DNA of 64,000 nucleotides from positions 62,001-126,000 of the forward strand of contig JAEWWU010000006.1 in NCBI GenBank assembly GCA_023396255.1, given 5' to 3'. Positions within the stretch are counted from its first letter, which is position 1; the number at the start of each line of letters is the position of its first letter. Made by a program: the position numbers and the translations under genes. Origin of the DNA: Bacteroidota bacterium (GTDB lineage Bacteria; Bacteroidota; Bacteroidia; Bacteroidales; Porphyromonadaceae). This document shows, piece by piece, positions 55,790-64,000 of the stretch. The notes under the pieces are model-generated. The model was not told the DNA's origin. It ran no database searches and saw only the letters and a program-made list of their open reading frames with translations.

Positions 55790-57250
55790 ATGATGACAAG
55801 TGAACAGTATGTTGAGAGCTTGAGGAAACTGAATCTTCAGGTTTATTTTATGGGAGAGAAGATCGAAAACCCGGTTGATCACCCCGTTATTCGTCCTTCT
55901 ATGAATTCTGTTGCTATGACCTACAAATTGGCGGAAATGGATGAATACAAAGATTTGATGACTGCCACTTCTAACCTTACGGGCAAGCGCATCAATCGCT
56001 TTTGTCACCTGCATCAAAGCACAGAAGACCTCAAAAATAAGGTTAAGATGCAACGTTTGATGGGGCAAAAAACAGCAGCTTGTTTCCAACGTTGTGTAGG
56101 GATGGATGCTTTTAATGCCATCTATTCCACTACTTTCGAAATGGATCAGGCTTTGGGGACCGAATACCACGCTCGCTTCAAACGTTATATGGAATACGTA
56201 CAAGAGAACGACCTCGTTGTAGACGGAGCTATGACCGACCCCAAAGGAGACAGAGGCTTGGCTCCCTCTCAACAAGCAGATCCGGACCTCTATGTACACA
56301 TCACCGAAGTTCGCCCCGATGGGATTGTGGTATGTGGTGCCAAAGCACATCAAACAGGTGCCGTGAACTCTCACGAACACCTCATTATGCCCACCATAGC
56401 AATGCGTGAAGCAGACGCTGATTATGCTGTTTCTTTTGCCATTCCCAGTGATGCCGAAGGAATTATTATGATCTACGGTCGTCAAAGCTGTGACACACGT
56501 AAGATGGAACCGGGCGCAGACATAGATTTGGGTAATGCTCAGTTCGGAGGTCACGAAGCCTTGGTTGTTTTTGACCACGTATTCATCCCAAATGAACGAG
56601 TATTTATGTGCAAAGAGTATCAGTTTGCTGGAATGATGGTAGAACGCTTTGCCGGCTATCACCGCCAATCGTACGGAGGTTGTAAGGTAGGAGTAGGTGA
56701 TGTGCTCATCGGAGCCGCTGCCTTGGCCGCCGACTACAATGGGGTACCCAAAGCCTCTCATATCAAGGACAAACTCATCGAAATGATTCACCTCAACGAA
56801 ACACTCTATTCTTGCGGAATAGCCTGTTCTTCCGAAGGGGTACAGATGCCCGCCGGAAACTATATGATAGACCTCTTGCTTGCCAACGTTTGTAAGCAAA
56901 ATGTGACGCGCCTTCCTTACGAAATAGCTCGTCTGGCAGAAGATATTGCCGGAGGAATTATGGTAACAATGCCCGCCGAACAAGACTATCGCCATCCCGT
57001 CGTAGGTCCTATCGTGGAGAAATATCTCGCAGGTGCTACCGGCAAATCGGTCGAAAACCGTATGCGTGTGCTTCGTTTGATAGAAAACATCACCCTTGGG
57101 ACCGCTGCTGTGGGATATCGTACCGAGTCTCTTCACGGAGCCGGATCACCCCAAGCACAACGAATTATGATTGCTCGCCAAGGAGACATCGAAGGCAAGA
57201 AGGCTTTGGCTCGCGCCATTGCTCGAGTAGATGAATCACTTGACAAATAA
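55790..57250 (+). CDS. abfD: 4-hydroxybutyryl-CoA dehydratase / vinylacetyl-CoA isomerase
   Basis: This protein of 486 residues has FAD and a [4Fe-4S] cluster and converts 4-hydroxybutyryl-CoA to crotonyl-CoA by a radical mechanism. The four cluster ligands known from the Clostridium aminobutyricum enzyme (Cys99, Cys103, His292, Cys299) are all present, shifted by one: Cys98 and Cys102 (CFQRC), His291 and Cys298 (HRQSYGGC). The ATG at 55790 (MMTSEQYVESL) is the normal start; an open frame upstream runs through the leader without a start signal. It is the first gene of the fermentation operon. A NifU-like Fe-S protein gene follows 50 bp later. Confidence 0.95.
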   Translation: MMTSEQYVESLRKLNLQVYFMGEKIENPVDHPVIRPSMNSVAMTYKLAEMDEYKDLMTATSNLTGKRINRFCHLHQSTEDLKNKVKMQRLMGQKTAACFQRCVGMDAFNAIYSTTFEMDQALGTEYHARFKRYMEYVQENDLVVDGAMTDPKGDRGLAPSQQADPDLYVHITEVRPDGIVVCGAKAHQTGAVNSHEHLIMPTIAMREADADYAVSFAIPSDAEGIIMIYGRQSCDTRKMEPGADIDLGNAQFGGHEALVVFDHVFIPNERVFMCKEYQFAGMMVERFAGYHRQSYGGCKVGVGDVLIGAAALAADYNGVPKASHIKDKLIEMIHLNETLYSCGIACSSEGVQMPAGNYMIDLLLANVCKQNVTRLPYEIARLAEDIAGGIMVTMPAEQDYRHPVVGPIVEKYLAGATGKSVENRMRVLRLIENITLGTAAVGYRTESLHGAGSPQAQRIMIARQGDIEGKKALARAIARVDESLDK

Positions 57251-57300
57251 GATAAGGAACGAGATAACTGGTAAGTTGTAACCTCCCGTCATCTTGTATT

Positions 57301-57606
57301 ATGAATAGTTCTGTAGAACTGACCGAGAACGATATTTCTCTTGTGTTGCGTGACAAAGTAGCACCTTTGCTGCACGCACACGGGGGAGATGTCGTTCTTT
57401 CTCGTATTGTGGACAAAACGGTGTATGTGCGTTTTCTCGGCTCCTGCCGTTTTTGCCCCTCAGCTTCCGAAACCATCGAAAAAATTGTTCGAGCTGCCAT
57501 CTGTGACTCCTTTGGAGATCCCTCCATTCAAGTTTTTTTGGAAAGTGGAGTCAGCGAAGAATTGATCAACGAAGCAAAAAAAATATTGAACAAATCTAAA
57601 GCATAA
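57301..57606 (+). CDS. NifU-like iron-sulfur scaffold domain protein
   Basis: This protein of 101 residues consists of one NifU C-terminal domain with the cluster-binding motif CRFC (Cys49, Cys52) in FLGSCRFCPSA, preceded by HAHGGDVVL. Such proteins hold and pass on Fe-S clusters. It sits between the oxygen-sensitive [4Fe-4S] dehydratase and the CoA-transferase, 4 bp before the latter, so it probably serves cluster loading or repair of AbfD (inference). Confidence 0.9.
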   Translation: MNSSVELTENDISLVLRDKVAPLLHAHGGDVVLSRIVDKTVYVRFLGSCRFCPSASETIEKIVRAAICDSFGDPSIQVFLESGVSEELINEAKKILNKSKA

Positions 57607-57610
57607 CAAA

Positions 57611-58909
57611 ATGAAGGAAATTTTGGCACAGTATGCCTCCAAGATTTTATCTGCCGATGAAGCCGTAAAAAAGATAGCCAATGGTGAGCGTATAGCCTTG
57701 TCGCACGCTGCCGGCGTACCACAACTGTGTGTGGATGCCTTGGTTCGTCAGGCGCACAATTTCAAGGATGTGGAAATATACCATATGCTCTGTTTGGGAG
57801 AGGGTAAGTATATGGCACCGGAAATGGCTCCGCATTTTCGCCATGTTACCAACTTTGTTGGAGGCAATTCTCGTGCTGCAGTGGCCGAAAGCAGGGCCGA
57901 CTTTATTCCTCTCTTTTTTTATGAGGTACCGTCCGTCTTTCGCAACGGACTCCTTCCGATAGACGTTGCCGTAGTGCAGCTCTCTATGCCCGACAGCGAA
58001 GGGTTTTGCAGCTTTGGTGTTTCTTCGGACTACACCAAACCGGCAACAGAAGTGGCACGCATCGTCATTGGCGAGTTAAATGAGCAAATGCCTTATGTAC
58101 ACGGAGACAACAAAATTCACCTCTCGGAGATAGATTATATCGTATTGGGTAACTATCCCCTATACACTATTCCCAAAGCCTCCATCGGAGAGGTCGAAGA
58201 AGCAATCGGGCGCAACTGTGCTCAATTGATAGAAGATGGGGCCACCCTTCAACTCGGAATTGGAGCCATCCCCGATGCAGCCCTACTATTCCTCAAGGAC
58301 AAGAAAGATTTGGGGATACATACCGAAATGTTTTCGGACGGGGTGGTCGAATTGGTGCGAAGTGGTGTTATAACCGGCAAGAAGAAAACTCTCCATCCGG
58401 GAAAGATGGTTGCCACTTTCCTTATGGGATCAGAAGAGCTTTATCGCTTTGCTAACAACAATCCGGACGTAGCTCTCTATCCAGTGGACTATGTCAATGA
58501 CCCCAGAGTTATTGCCCAAAACGACAATATGGTAAGCATCAACAGCTGTATAGAAGTAGACCTTATGGGTCAAGTGGTGTCTGAATGTATTGGAGACAAG
58601 CAATTCAGCGGAACAGGCGGTCAGGTCGATTATGTTCGTGGTGCTGCTTGGTCCAAGAATGGAAAAAGTATTATGGCTATGCCCTCTACGGCACGCAAGG
58701 GAACAGCATCTCGCATTGTGCCACGGATTGCTCCGGGGGCAGCTGTTACCACCTTGCGCAACGATGTAGATTATGTGGTTACCGAATACGGAATAGCCGC
58801 ACTTAAAGGAAAGAACTTAAGACAACGTGCCGAAGCTCTAATTGCCATTGCCCATCCCGACTTCAGAGAAGAGCTACGTGCAGCTTTCCGCCAGAAATTT
58901 GAAGATTAA
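57611..58909 (+). CDS. abfT: 4-hydroxybutyrate CoA-transferase
   Basis: This protein of 432 residues moves CoA from acetyl-CoA or butyryl-CoA to 4-hydroxybutyrate. It has the family I CoA-transferase fold with catalytic Glu239 in HTEMFSDGVVEL, GIGAIPDAAL before it and FSGTGGQVDYVRGA near the C-terminus, as in AbfT of C. aminobutyricum. Its position between the dehydratase and the 4-hydroxybutyrate dehydrogenase gene supports the assignment over a general acetyl-CoA hydrolase. The next gene follows after 23 bp. Confidence 0.93.
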   Translation: MKEILAQYASKILSADEAVKKIANGERIALSHAAGVPQLCVDALVRQAHNFKDVEIYHMLCLGEGKYMAPEMAPHFRHVTNFVGGNSRAAVAESRADFIPLFFYEVPSVFRNGLLPIDVAVVQLSMPDSEGFCSFGVSSDYTKPATEVARIVIGELNEQMPYVHGDNKIHLSEIDYIVLGNYPLYTIPKASIGEVEEAIGRNCAQLIEDGATLQLGIGAIPDAALLFLKDKKDLGIHTEMFSDGVVELVRSGVITGKKKTLHPGKMVATFLMGSEELYRFANNNPDVALYPVDYVNDPRVIAQNDNMVSINSCIEVDLMGQVVSECIGDKQFSGTGGQVDYVRGAAWSKNGKSIMAMPSTARKGTASRIVPRIAPGAAVTTLRNDVDYVVTEYGIAALKGKNLRQRAEALIAIAHPDFREELRAAFRQKFED

Positions 58910-58932
58910 ACACAATCAAAATATATACCATT

Positions 58933-60048
58933 ATGCAACTGTTTAAACTTAAAAGCGTAATGCACAGCTTTGATACTTTTGCCGAGTTTGCAAAAGAGTT
59001 TGAGCTGGGTGAACGCGACTTGGTGATTACCAATGAGTTTATCTATGAGCCTTTTATGAAAGCTTGCAACCTCCCTTGCCACTTCGTAATGCAAGAAAAG
59101 TACGGTTTGGGAGAACCCTCCGACGAAATGATGAATCAGATCTTAGCAGACGTCAAAGGGGTCGCTTTCGACCGAGTAATTGCAGTAGGCGGGGGAACTG
59201 TTATAGACATTTCCAAACTGTTTGTCTTGGGCGGATTGACCGATGTTATGGATGCTTTCGACCACAAAATTCCCCTCGTCAAGGAGAAAAAGCTTATCAT
59301 CATCCCCACCACTTGCGGTACCGGGAGTGAAGTCACCAACATTTCTATTGCCGAAATCAAAAGCAGACACACCAAGATGGGGCTTGCAGATGATACCATT
59401 GTGGCAGACGATGCGGTCATTATTCCGGAATTGTTGCGCGGGTTGCCTTTCAAATTTTACGCTTGCAGTGCAATAGATGCTCTCATCCACGCTGTGGAGG
59501 CTTATGTTTCGCCCAAAGCAAATCCCTATACTCGCATTTTTAGTGAAGCTGCCTGGGAAATTATCCTCGATGTTTTCCAAAACATCGCCAAGCACGGTCC
59601 TGAATACAGGTTCGAAAAAATGGGAGAAATGATTATGGCAAGCAACTTTGCCGGTATTGCTTTTGGGAATGCCGGAGTTGGAGCAGTACACGCTTTGTCT
59701 TATCCCTTAGGAGGCAACTACCACGTACCCCACGGAGAAGCCAATTACCAGTTCTTCACAGAGGTATTCAAGGTATATCAAGAGAAAAATCCATATGGAA
59801 GCATCGTTGAAGTCAATTGGAAATTGGCTCGCATCCTCAACTGTCAGCCGGAAGAGGTTTACCCCAAGCTGGACGAACTGTTAGGGGTACTTATTGCCAA
59901 GCAACCCCTACACGCTTACGGAATGAAAGAAGAGGAGGTCAAAGGCTTTGCCGAATCGGTGATGCAAACCCAACAGAGACTGTTGGCCAACAACTATGTT
60001 CCCCTATCCGTATCCGAAATAGAAGCAATCTATCGCAAATTGTATTGA
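58933..60048 (+). CDS. 4hbD: 4-hydroxybutyrate dehydrogenase (iron-dependent)
   Basis: This protein of 371 residues is a group III iron-containing alcohol dehydrogenase that reduces succinate semialdehyde to 4-hydroxybutyrate with NADH. It has the dinucleotide motif GGGTVID (86-92), PTTCGTGSEVT, and the metal-binding His residues in IDALIHAVEAY and HALSYPLGGNYHVPHGEAN. It is closely packed in the operon after abfT. A gap of 114 bp separates it from the next gene. Confidence 0.92.
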   Translation: MQLFKLKSVMHSFDTFAEFAKEFELGERDLVITNEFIYEPFMKACNLPCHFVMQEKYGLGEPSDEMMNQILADVKGVAFDRVIAVGGGTVIDISKLFVLGGLTDVMDAFDHKIPLVKEKKLIIIPTTCGTGSEVTNISIAEIKSRHTKMGLADDTIVADDAVIIPELLRGLPFKFYACSAIDALIHAVEAYVSPKANPYTRIFSEAAWEIILDVFQNIAKHGPEYRFEKMGEMIMASNFAGIAFGNAGVGAVHALSYPLGGNYHVPHGEANYQFFTEVFKVYQEKNPYGSIVEVNWKLARILNCQPEEVYPKLDELLGVLIAKQPLHAYGMKEEEVKGFAESVMQTQQRLLANNYVPLSVSEIEAIYRKLY

Positions 60049-60162
60049 AATAGTTATCAGCCGAGGGGGGATGTCCAAATAAAATCGGAGAACAGCTCAC
60101 GCCTCCCAGGCCTTTATGTTATAAAGCGAACAATCAAATTAAAAACATTCCCAACAAAAGTT

Positions 60163-61515
60163 ATGGAAATCAAAGAAATGGTTCAACGTGCTCGTGTTGC
60201 GCAAAAAGAGTACGAAGAGAGATTTAACCAAGATGCAGCAAACCAAGCTGTTAAGGCTGCAACCAAAGTTATTTATGACAATGCGGAACTTTTGGCGCGT
60301 GAAGCCGTAGATGAAACACAAATGGGAGTCTACGAACACAAAGTTTCCAAAAACAGAAATAAATCGAAGGGAGTATGGTACAATCTACACGATAAAAAAT
60401 CTATGGGCATCATAGGTATGGACGACCGCACCGGTCTCATCGAAATCGCCAAACCCATTGGGGTTGTAGCAGGGATTACACCTATGACCAATCCCATTGT
60501 TACTCCGATGTCCAAGATTGCTTTTGCTCTTAAAACCAAAAACGCCATTATTATAGCTCCGCACCCCAAAGCAAAGAAGTGCTCTGCCTTGGCGGTGAAC
60601 CTCATCAAGGAGGCAGTTAAGCCCTTGGGAGTTCCCGAAGATCTTATTCAAGTAATTGAGGAACCCTCTATCGAAAAAACTCAAGAACTGATGAGTACAG
60701 CTGACGTGGTCGTTGCCACCGGAGGTATGCCTATGGTGCACTCCGCCTACTCATCAGGAAAGCCCTCATTTGGGGTGGGTGCCGGAAACGTACAGGTAAT
60801 CCTCGACCGTTTTATCGATTATGATGAAGCCGCAGAAAAGGTTGTAACCGGACGAGCTTTTGACAATGGTATCATCTGCTCCGGAGAACAATTCTTTGCT
60901 TATCCCAAGGAAGACAGAGAGGCTGTTTTGGCGGCATTCTCTCGCCACGGGGCCTACATCGTTCCTGAAAAAGACAGAGATGCTGTAGTGGGAGCCATAT
61001 TCAAAGAAGGAAAATTGGAACGTGACATCGTAGGGCAAAGCGTGGACTTCATCGCCAAGAAAGCTGGAATCACTGTTCCCGAAGGAACTCGTGTTTTGGT
61101 TGTGGAAGCACACGGCATAGCTCACGAAGACGATATTTGTAGAGAAAAGATGTGTCCCGTAATGGGTTGTATTGGTTACAGCCACTTTGACGAAGGATTG
61201 CAGATGATCAAGGCCAACCTCTTTATGGAAGGTAGCGGTCACACCGCTGGGGTACACTCCAATAACCAAGCCAATATCATCAAAACAGGAACAGAAATCT
61301 CCGTTTCTCGTGTTATTGTTAATGCTCCTTGTGCCACCACGGCAGGGGGATCTATTCAGAACGGACTTGCTGTTACCAACACATTGGGCTGTGGAACTTG
61401 GGGTAACAACTCCATTTCGGAAAACTTTACCTACAAGCATATGCTCAACATTACGCGTATAGCCCCCTTATCGGCACGCATCCAAGTTCCCACAGATGAC
61501 GAAATCTGGAACTAA
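60163..61515 (+). CDS. sucD: CoA-acylating succinate-semialdehyde dehydrogenase
   Basis: This protein of 450 residues reduces succinyl-CoA to succinate semialdehyde, the entry step of the pathway. It belongs to the aldehyde dehydrogenase superfamily (AdhE/EutE-like) with catalytic Cys239 (NGIICSGEQ), VGAGNVQVILD before it and HTAGVHSNN after. The P. gingivalis enzyme uses the same cysteine position as far as I recall. With the preceding genes it completes succinyl-CoA to crotonyl-CoA, which feeds butyrate formation. A strong terminator follows. Confidence 0.94.
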   Translation: MEIKEMVQRARVAQKEYEERFNQDAANQAVKAATKVIYDNAELLAREAVDETQMGVYEHKVSKNRNKSKGVWYNLHDKKSMGIIGMDDRTGLIEIAKPIGVVAGITPMTNPIVTPMSKIAFALKTKNAIIIAPHPKAKKCSALAVNLIKEAVKPLGVPEDLIQVIEEPSIEKTQELMSTADVVVATGGMPMVHSAYSSGKPSFGVGAGNVQVILDRFIDYDEAAEKVVTGRAFDNGIICSGEQFFAYPKEDREAVLAAFSRHGAYIVPEKDRDAVVGAIFKEGKLERDIVGQSVDFIAKKAGITVPEGTRVLVVEAHGIAHEDDICREKMCPVMGCIGYSHFDEGLQMIKANLFMEGSGHTAGVHSNNQANIIKTGTEISVSRVIVNAPCATTAGGSIQNGLAVTNTLGCGTWGNNSISENFTYKHMLNITRIAPLSARIQVPTDDEIWN

Positions 61516-61559
61516 AGCGAGACCTATTCGCTTGTAATTTTTCATTTTGTTTCTTTATC

Positions 61560-61602
61560 GATCCCATTCGGTTTCACAACCCGAGTGGGATCTTTCTTTT
61601 TT
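61560..61602 (+). terminator. Terminator of the 4-hydroxybutyrate operon
   Basis: GATCCCATTCGG (61560-61571) pairs with CCGAGTGGGATC (61581-61592), one G-U pair, followed by TTTCTTTTTT. Confidence 0.9.
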
Positions 61603-61840
61603 CGGTTCTCTTTTTCTATTATTTCCGTCTCTCTTCCTCTCTTCTAAAACAGACAGCACCTTATTGAGTTACCCATTTTTCTCCTATTTTCTTTCTATTC
61701 CCCCAAGAAAAAACAAAGGATACATCTACTTCAATCCAATAATAAAGACTTGTAAAATCCGTATTAACGATAGAGGGGAACTGTTTTCCAATTTATTCCC
61801 CACCCTCGTACTTTCTAAAAGTACCCTCTGAAGAGGGAGC

Positions 61841-61945
61841 TGAATTAGTTCCCTTAAAATCGTCCAAAAGAAGGGAACTAATTACCCATTTGCAGGGAAT
61901 TATTTTTCGATAATTCCCTACAAATTTTTGTTCCGTCCAAGAAAC
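61841..61945 (+). repeat. Dispersed palindromic repeat, copy 6
   Basis: AATTAGTTCCCTT (61843-61855) faces AAGGGAACTAATT (61871-61883), perfect 13-bp arms. Then comes the core GGGAATTAT facing ATAATTCCC (61896-61918) and the tail AAATTTTTGTTCCGTCCAAG. This copy holds two stacked palindromes. Confidence 0.82.
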
Positions 61946-62276
61946 TCACAAACATCTTCTAAAACACAAACCAAAAATTCCACAAAATGTCACCTTTTTG
62001 CTCCAACTCTCTTTCTTCTACCTATTCTTTACCTTCCTCTTTCCTCACCTTCTTGTCCCTAAATAACAATCATAATGCAATTTATAACGCTCTAAAAAGA
62101 GCTTCTTTACCTAAACCGCTAAAATCTGAGGATTATGGCAATTATTATCCATTATCACAGCACTTTTTCTCACGTATAAATCCTCAAAAAAATCTACTTT
62201 TGTAAAAAATAGAACAATAAGAGGGTTTCGTAGTGAACCTATTTAACCGCCTATTTGTTTTACGGAAAAGAAATCT

Positions 62277-62297
62277 TACCAAGTCTGTTACTTGGTA
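62277..62297. promoter_or_regulatory. Inverted repeat before the second TetR gene (candidate operator)
   Basis: TACCAAG (62277-62283), spacer TCTGTTA, CTTGGTA (62291-62297): perfect 7-bp arms, 21 bp overall, 64 bp upstream of the regulator start. The size and place fit autoregulation by the TetR protein. Confidence 0.5.
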
Positions 62298-62361
62298 TGA
62301 TTCAATAGTAGTTAGCAAGTAAATAGTTGTCCCACACTAAAAAAAACCAATAGATACAATA

Positions 62362-62967
62362 ATGGAAATAAGTAAAACTGAAAAAATAATCTACGAAGCT
62401 GCTTTTCGTCTTTTTTTGCAAAAGGGCTACCACGATGTATCCGTAAAAGATTTAGAAAAAGCAACGGATATGTCTCGAGGGGCATTCTTTTATTACCAAC
62501 GAGATAAGAAAGCTCTATACGGAGCTGTACTCGAGCTTTATTTTCTTTCCCGCCAAGCACCGGAGGTCAAATTCGTTGGCTACGAACGTTGCCAAACACT
62601 GGAAGAATTTATAACCTTTTACATCGAAAGAGTAACAAAGACGCAAGAAACACTTAGCAAGGAAATAGGAGGAGACAATGCTCTTCAACCCTATCTTTTT
62701 ATGCTGATAGAGGCACATAAATACTTTCCCGAGTTCAAAGATCAACTAAAAGAAATCTTTGAGGGAGAGCGTAAACTTTGGGAAAAATTTGTTGAACAAG
62801 CAAAAAAAACCGGAGAAATAAAAACAACACTCAACGTAGAAACCATCGTAGATATGTTCCGCTCAGCTTTCTTTGGTTTGAGTTTTGAAACCTCTTTCTA
62901 CTCCAATTTGGGGGGAGAGCAACTGCACACCCTATTTAATTCAATATACCAACTATTGAAAAAGTAA
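62362..62967 (+). CDS. TetR-family transcriptional regulator
   Basis: This protein of 201 residues has an N-terminal TetR DNA-binding domain (about 6-52: FLQKGYHDVSVKDLEKATDMSRGAFFYYQRDKKALY) and a helical sensor domain. It stands alone between the 4-hydroxybutyrate operon and a CoA-transferase gene and is transcribed toward the latter; the two share a bidirectional terminator. Control of one of these fermentation units is possible but only positional. An inverted repeat upstream may be its own operator. Confidence 0.87.
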   Translation: MEISKTEKIIYEAAFRLFLQKGYHDVSVKDLEKATDMSRGAFFYYQRDKKALYGAVLELYFLSRQAPEVKFVGYERCQTLEEFITFYIERVTKTQETLSKEIGGDNALQPYLFMLIEAHKYFPEFKDQLKEIFEGERKLWEKFVEQAKKTGEIKTTLNVETIVDMFRSAFFGLSFETSFYSNLGGEQLHTLFNSIYQLLKK

Positions 62968-62990
62968 GAAAAGAGCAGCAAGACACATTC

Positions 62991-63041
62991 AAAAGAGAAG
63001 TCCGTCAGGGGAAATTTCAACCCTTGACGGACTTCTCTTTT
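62991..63041. terminator. Bidirectional terminator between convergent genes
   Basis: A 21-bp stem (left arm 62991-63011, right arm 63021-63041) with a single G-U pair, starting AAAAGAGAAGTCC and ending GGACTTCTCTTTT. The A-run and T-run at its ends make it work on both strands. Confidence 0.92.
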
Positions 63042-63161
63042 ATTCGGAAATGAACCCCTTTCAGTAAATACACAAAAGAAGCGACCCTTGGTTTCTCCCC
63101 AAGGATACACGTCCTTCTTATTCACACAAAAACGAATTTACGGCACCCAAAAGTATTCGCA

Positions 63162-64000
63162 TCAAAACTTAACATTGCGCATATCGCCCGTTTCCATAAA
63201 AGCCTTATGGAAAGCAAAGCAGTTATTTAGGTTATGCAAGGTTTGCCCTTGAGTGCTTTGAGCTAAATACTGATGCAAAAGAGGGCGATAATCAGGGTGA
63301 GCGCATTGCTCTATGATAGCTTCGGCTCTTTCTTTGGGCGAGAGACCTCTAAGGTCGGCAACTCCAAACTCCGATGCAATCACCTTAACGGAGTGCTCTG
63401 TGTGGTCAGTATGAGAGACCATCGGGACAAAGGCACTGATGCATCCATCCTTTGCCACAGACGGTGTGGTAAAAATCGACAAATAGCCGTTACGAGTAAA
63501 ATCCCCTGAACCACCTATACCGTTCATCATTTTGGTTCCACACACGTGTGTGCTATTTATATTCCCATAAATATCTGCCTCCAACGCCGTATTCATCGTT
63601 ATGATTCCCAATCGGCGCACTATCTCCGGATTGTTGGAATATTCTTGTGGACGTAACAGCAATTTTCCGTGAAAGAAATCCAAATCACTGTAAATATCTT
63701 GCAGAGCAGAGCGGCTTACCGACAAGGAGCATCCGCTGGCAAAAGTTACCCGTCCCTCTTTCATCAGTTTAATCACGGCATCTTGTATTACTTCTGTATA
63801 TACCTCAAAATTAGGAATTAACGGACTAGCTCCTAATGCTCCCAAAACGGCATTGGCAACATTGCCTACACCACTCTGAATGGGTAAAAAATCGGCAGGA
63901 ATACGCCCTTTTCTTATCTCTTCGGCAAGGAACGTAGCAACATTGTTTCCTATTGCCTGTGTAACCTCGTCCAAAGGAGCAAAAGCACTTTCCTCATTGG
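63162..64000 (-). CDS. Acetyl-CoA:succinate-type CoA-transferase, C-terminal part (cut by window edge)
   Basis: About 280 residues are visible; the open frame continues past the window end (upstream residues NEESAFAPLDEVTQAIG). It belongs to the acetyl-CoA hydrolase/transferase family: GVGNVANAVLGAL, catalytic Glu in YTEVIQDAVIKLM, GIGGSGDFTRNGYLSIF and SEFGVADLRGLSPKERA. Enzymes of this group interconvert succinyl-CoA with acetate or propionate (succinyl-CoA:acetate or propionyl-CoA:succinate transferase). It could supply succinyl-CoA to the nearby 4-hydroxybutyrate pathway. It differs from AbfT in length and motifs. Confidence 0.88.
   Translation of the reverse strand, partial: NEESAFAPLDEVTQAIGNNVATFLAEEIRKGRIPADFLPIQSGVGNVANAVLGALGASPLIPNFEVYTEVIQDAVIKLMKEGRVTFASGCSLSVSRSALQDIYSDLDFFHGKLLLRPQEYSNNPEIVRRLGIITMNTALEADIYGNINSTHVCGTKMMNGIGGSGDFTRNGYLSIFTTPSVAKDGCISAFVPMVSHTDHTEHSVKVIASEFGVADLRGLSPKERAEAIIEQCAHPDYRPLLHQYLAQSTQGQTLHNLNNCFAFHKAFMETGDMRNVKF

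Noticed and set aside
55766..57136. Long open frame (about 456 codons) on the minus strand opposite abfD
   Set aside because: It mirrors a highly conserved enzyme gene, has Cys/His/Phe-rich composition with no domain, and no promoter. It is a codon-bias shadow.
8575..61945. CRISPR array, considered because of the repeated TTCCCT/AGGGAA blocks
   Set aside because: Copies are kilobases apart with no regular spacers and no cas genes.
8575..61945. Insertion sequences or transposases near the repeats
   Set aside because: No transposase-like protein is encoded anywhere in the window.
1..64000. tRNA genes
   Set aside because: I looked for GGTTCGAATCC-type arms with flanking acceptor stems; hits such as the one near 14065 lie inside coding sequence without a cloverleaf.

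Overview
The window comes from a member of the Bacteroidales, most likely a Porphyromonas species. The evidence is the Bacteroidetes promoter signature (TAnnTTTG, sometimes with an upstream TTG or TTTG), type IX secretion C-terminal domains, Omp28-type lipoproteins, a TPR hybrid kinase ending in an AraC domain, and a five-gene succinate-to-crotonyl-CoA (4-hydroxybutyrate) block whose aldehyde dehydrogenase closely resembles the one I recall from P. gingivalis. No rRNA, tRNA, CRISPR array, phage or insertion sequence was recognised.

Left part (1-9.8 kb): minus-strand phosphate genes (phosphate-selective porin, pstS, start of pstC), with two matching four-unit Pho-box promoters; trigger factor; an operon of a TlpA-like thioredoxin, a DUF6029-type outer-membrane protein and an Omp28-like lipoprotein; a 1.5 kb stretch without genes; a small beta-barrel protein. 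From 9.9 to 16.6 kb: TM2 and DUF2752 membrane proteins, the LPS-assembly protein LptD, two different rhomboid proteases in tandem and an EEP-family hydrolase. From 17 to 26.5 kb (minus): an Omp28-like lipoprotein, three lipoproteins including two paralogues, a ZnuD-like TonB-dependent receptor and a PepK-like serine endopeptidase secreted by T9SS. From 27.6 to 32.6 kb a hybrid two-component protein faces a secreted protein with three near-identical InlB-type repeats.

From 32.8 to 43.8 kb (plus): topoisomerase IV subunit A, a barrel protein, an S41 peptidase, a short-repeat secreted protein, a patatin-like phospholipase, SufS, RNase HII and a CopA copper ATPase. From 44.4 to 54.5 kb a TetR regulator precedes a long operon: methyltransferase, MMPL/RND transporter, paired ABC exporters, LolA-like carrier, outer-membrane barrel and DUF6796 membrane protein. 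It looks like one export route across both membranes, probably for a lipid or hydrophobic compound. From 55.3 to 61.6 kb lies the fermentation operon: 4-hydroxybutyryl-CoA dehydratase, a NifU-like Fe-S protein, 4-hydroxybutyrate CoA-transferase, 4-hydroxybutyrate dehydrogenase and CoA-acylating succinate-semialdehyde dehydrogenase. It is preceded by an unusually long leader rich in inverted repeats. A second TetR regulator and a partial succinate-type CoA-transferase close the window.

Three signals cut across the gene list: tandem TGTAACA-N4 Pho boxes placed identically at two promoters; a dispersed family of palindromic AT-rich repeats (six intergenic copies); and the fermentation-operon leader, in which a possible closing helix competes with a terminator.
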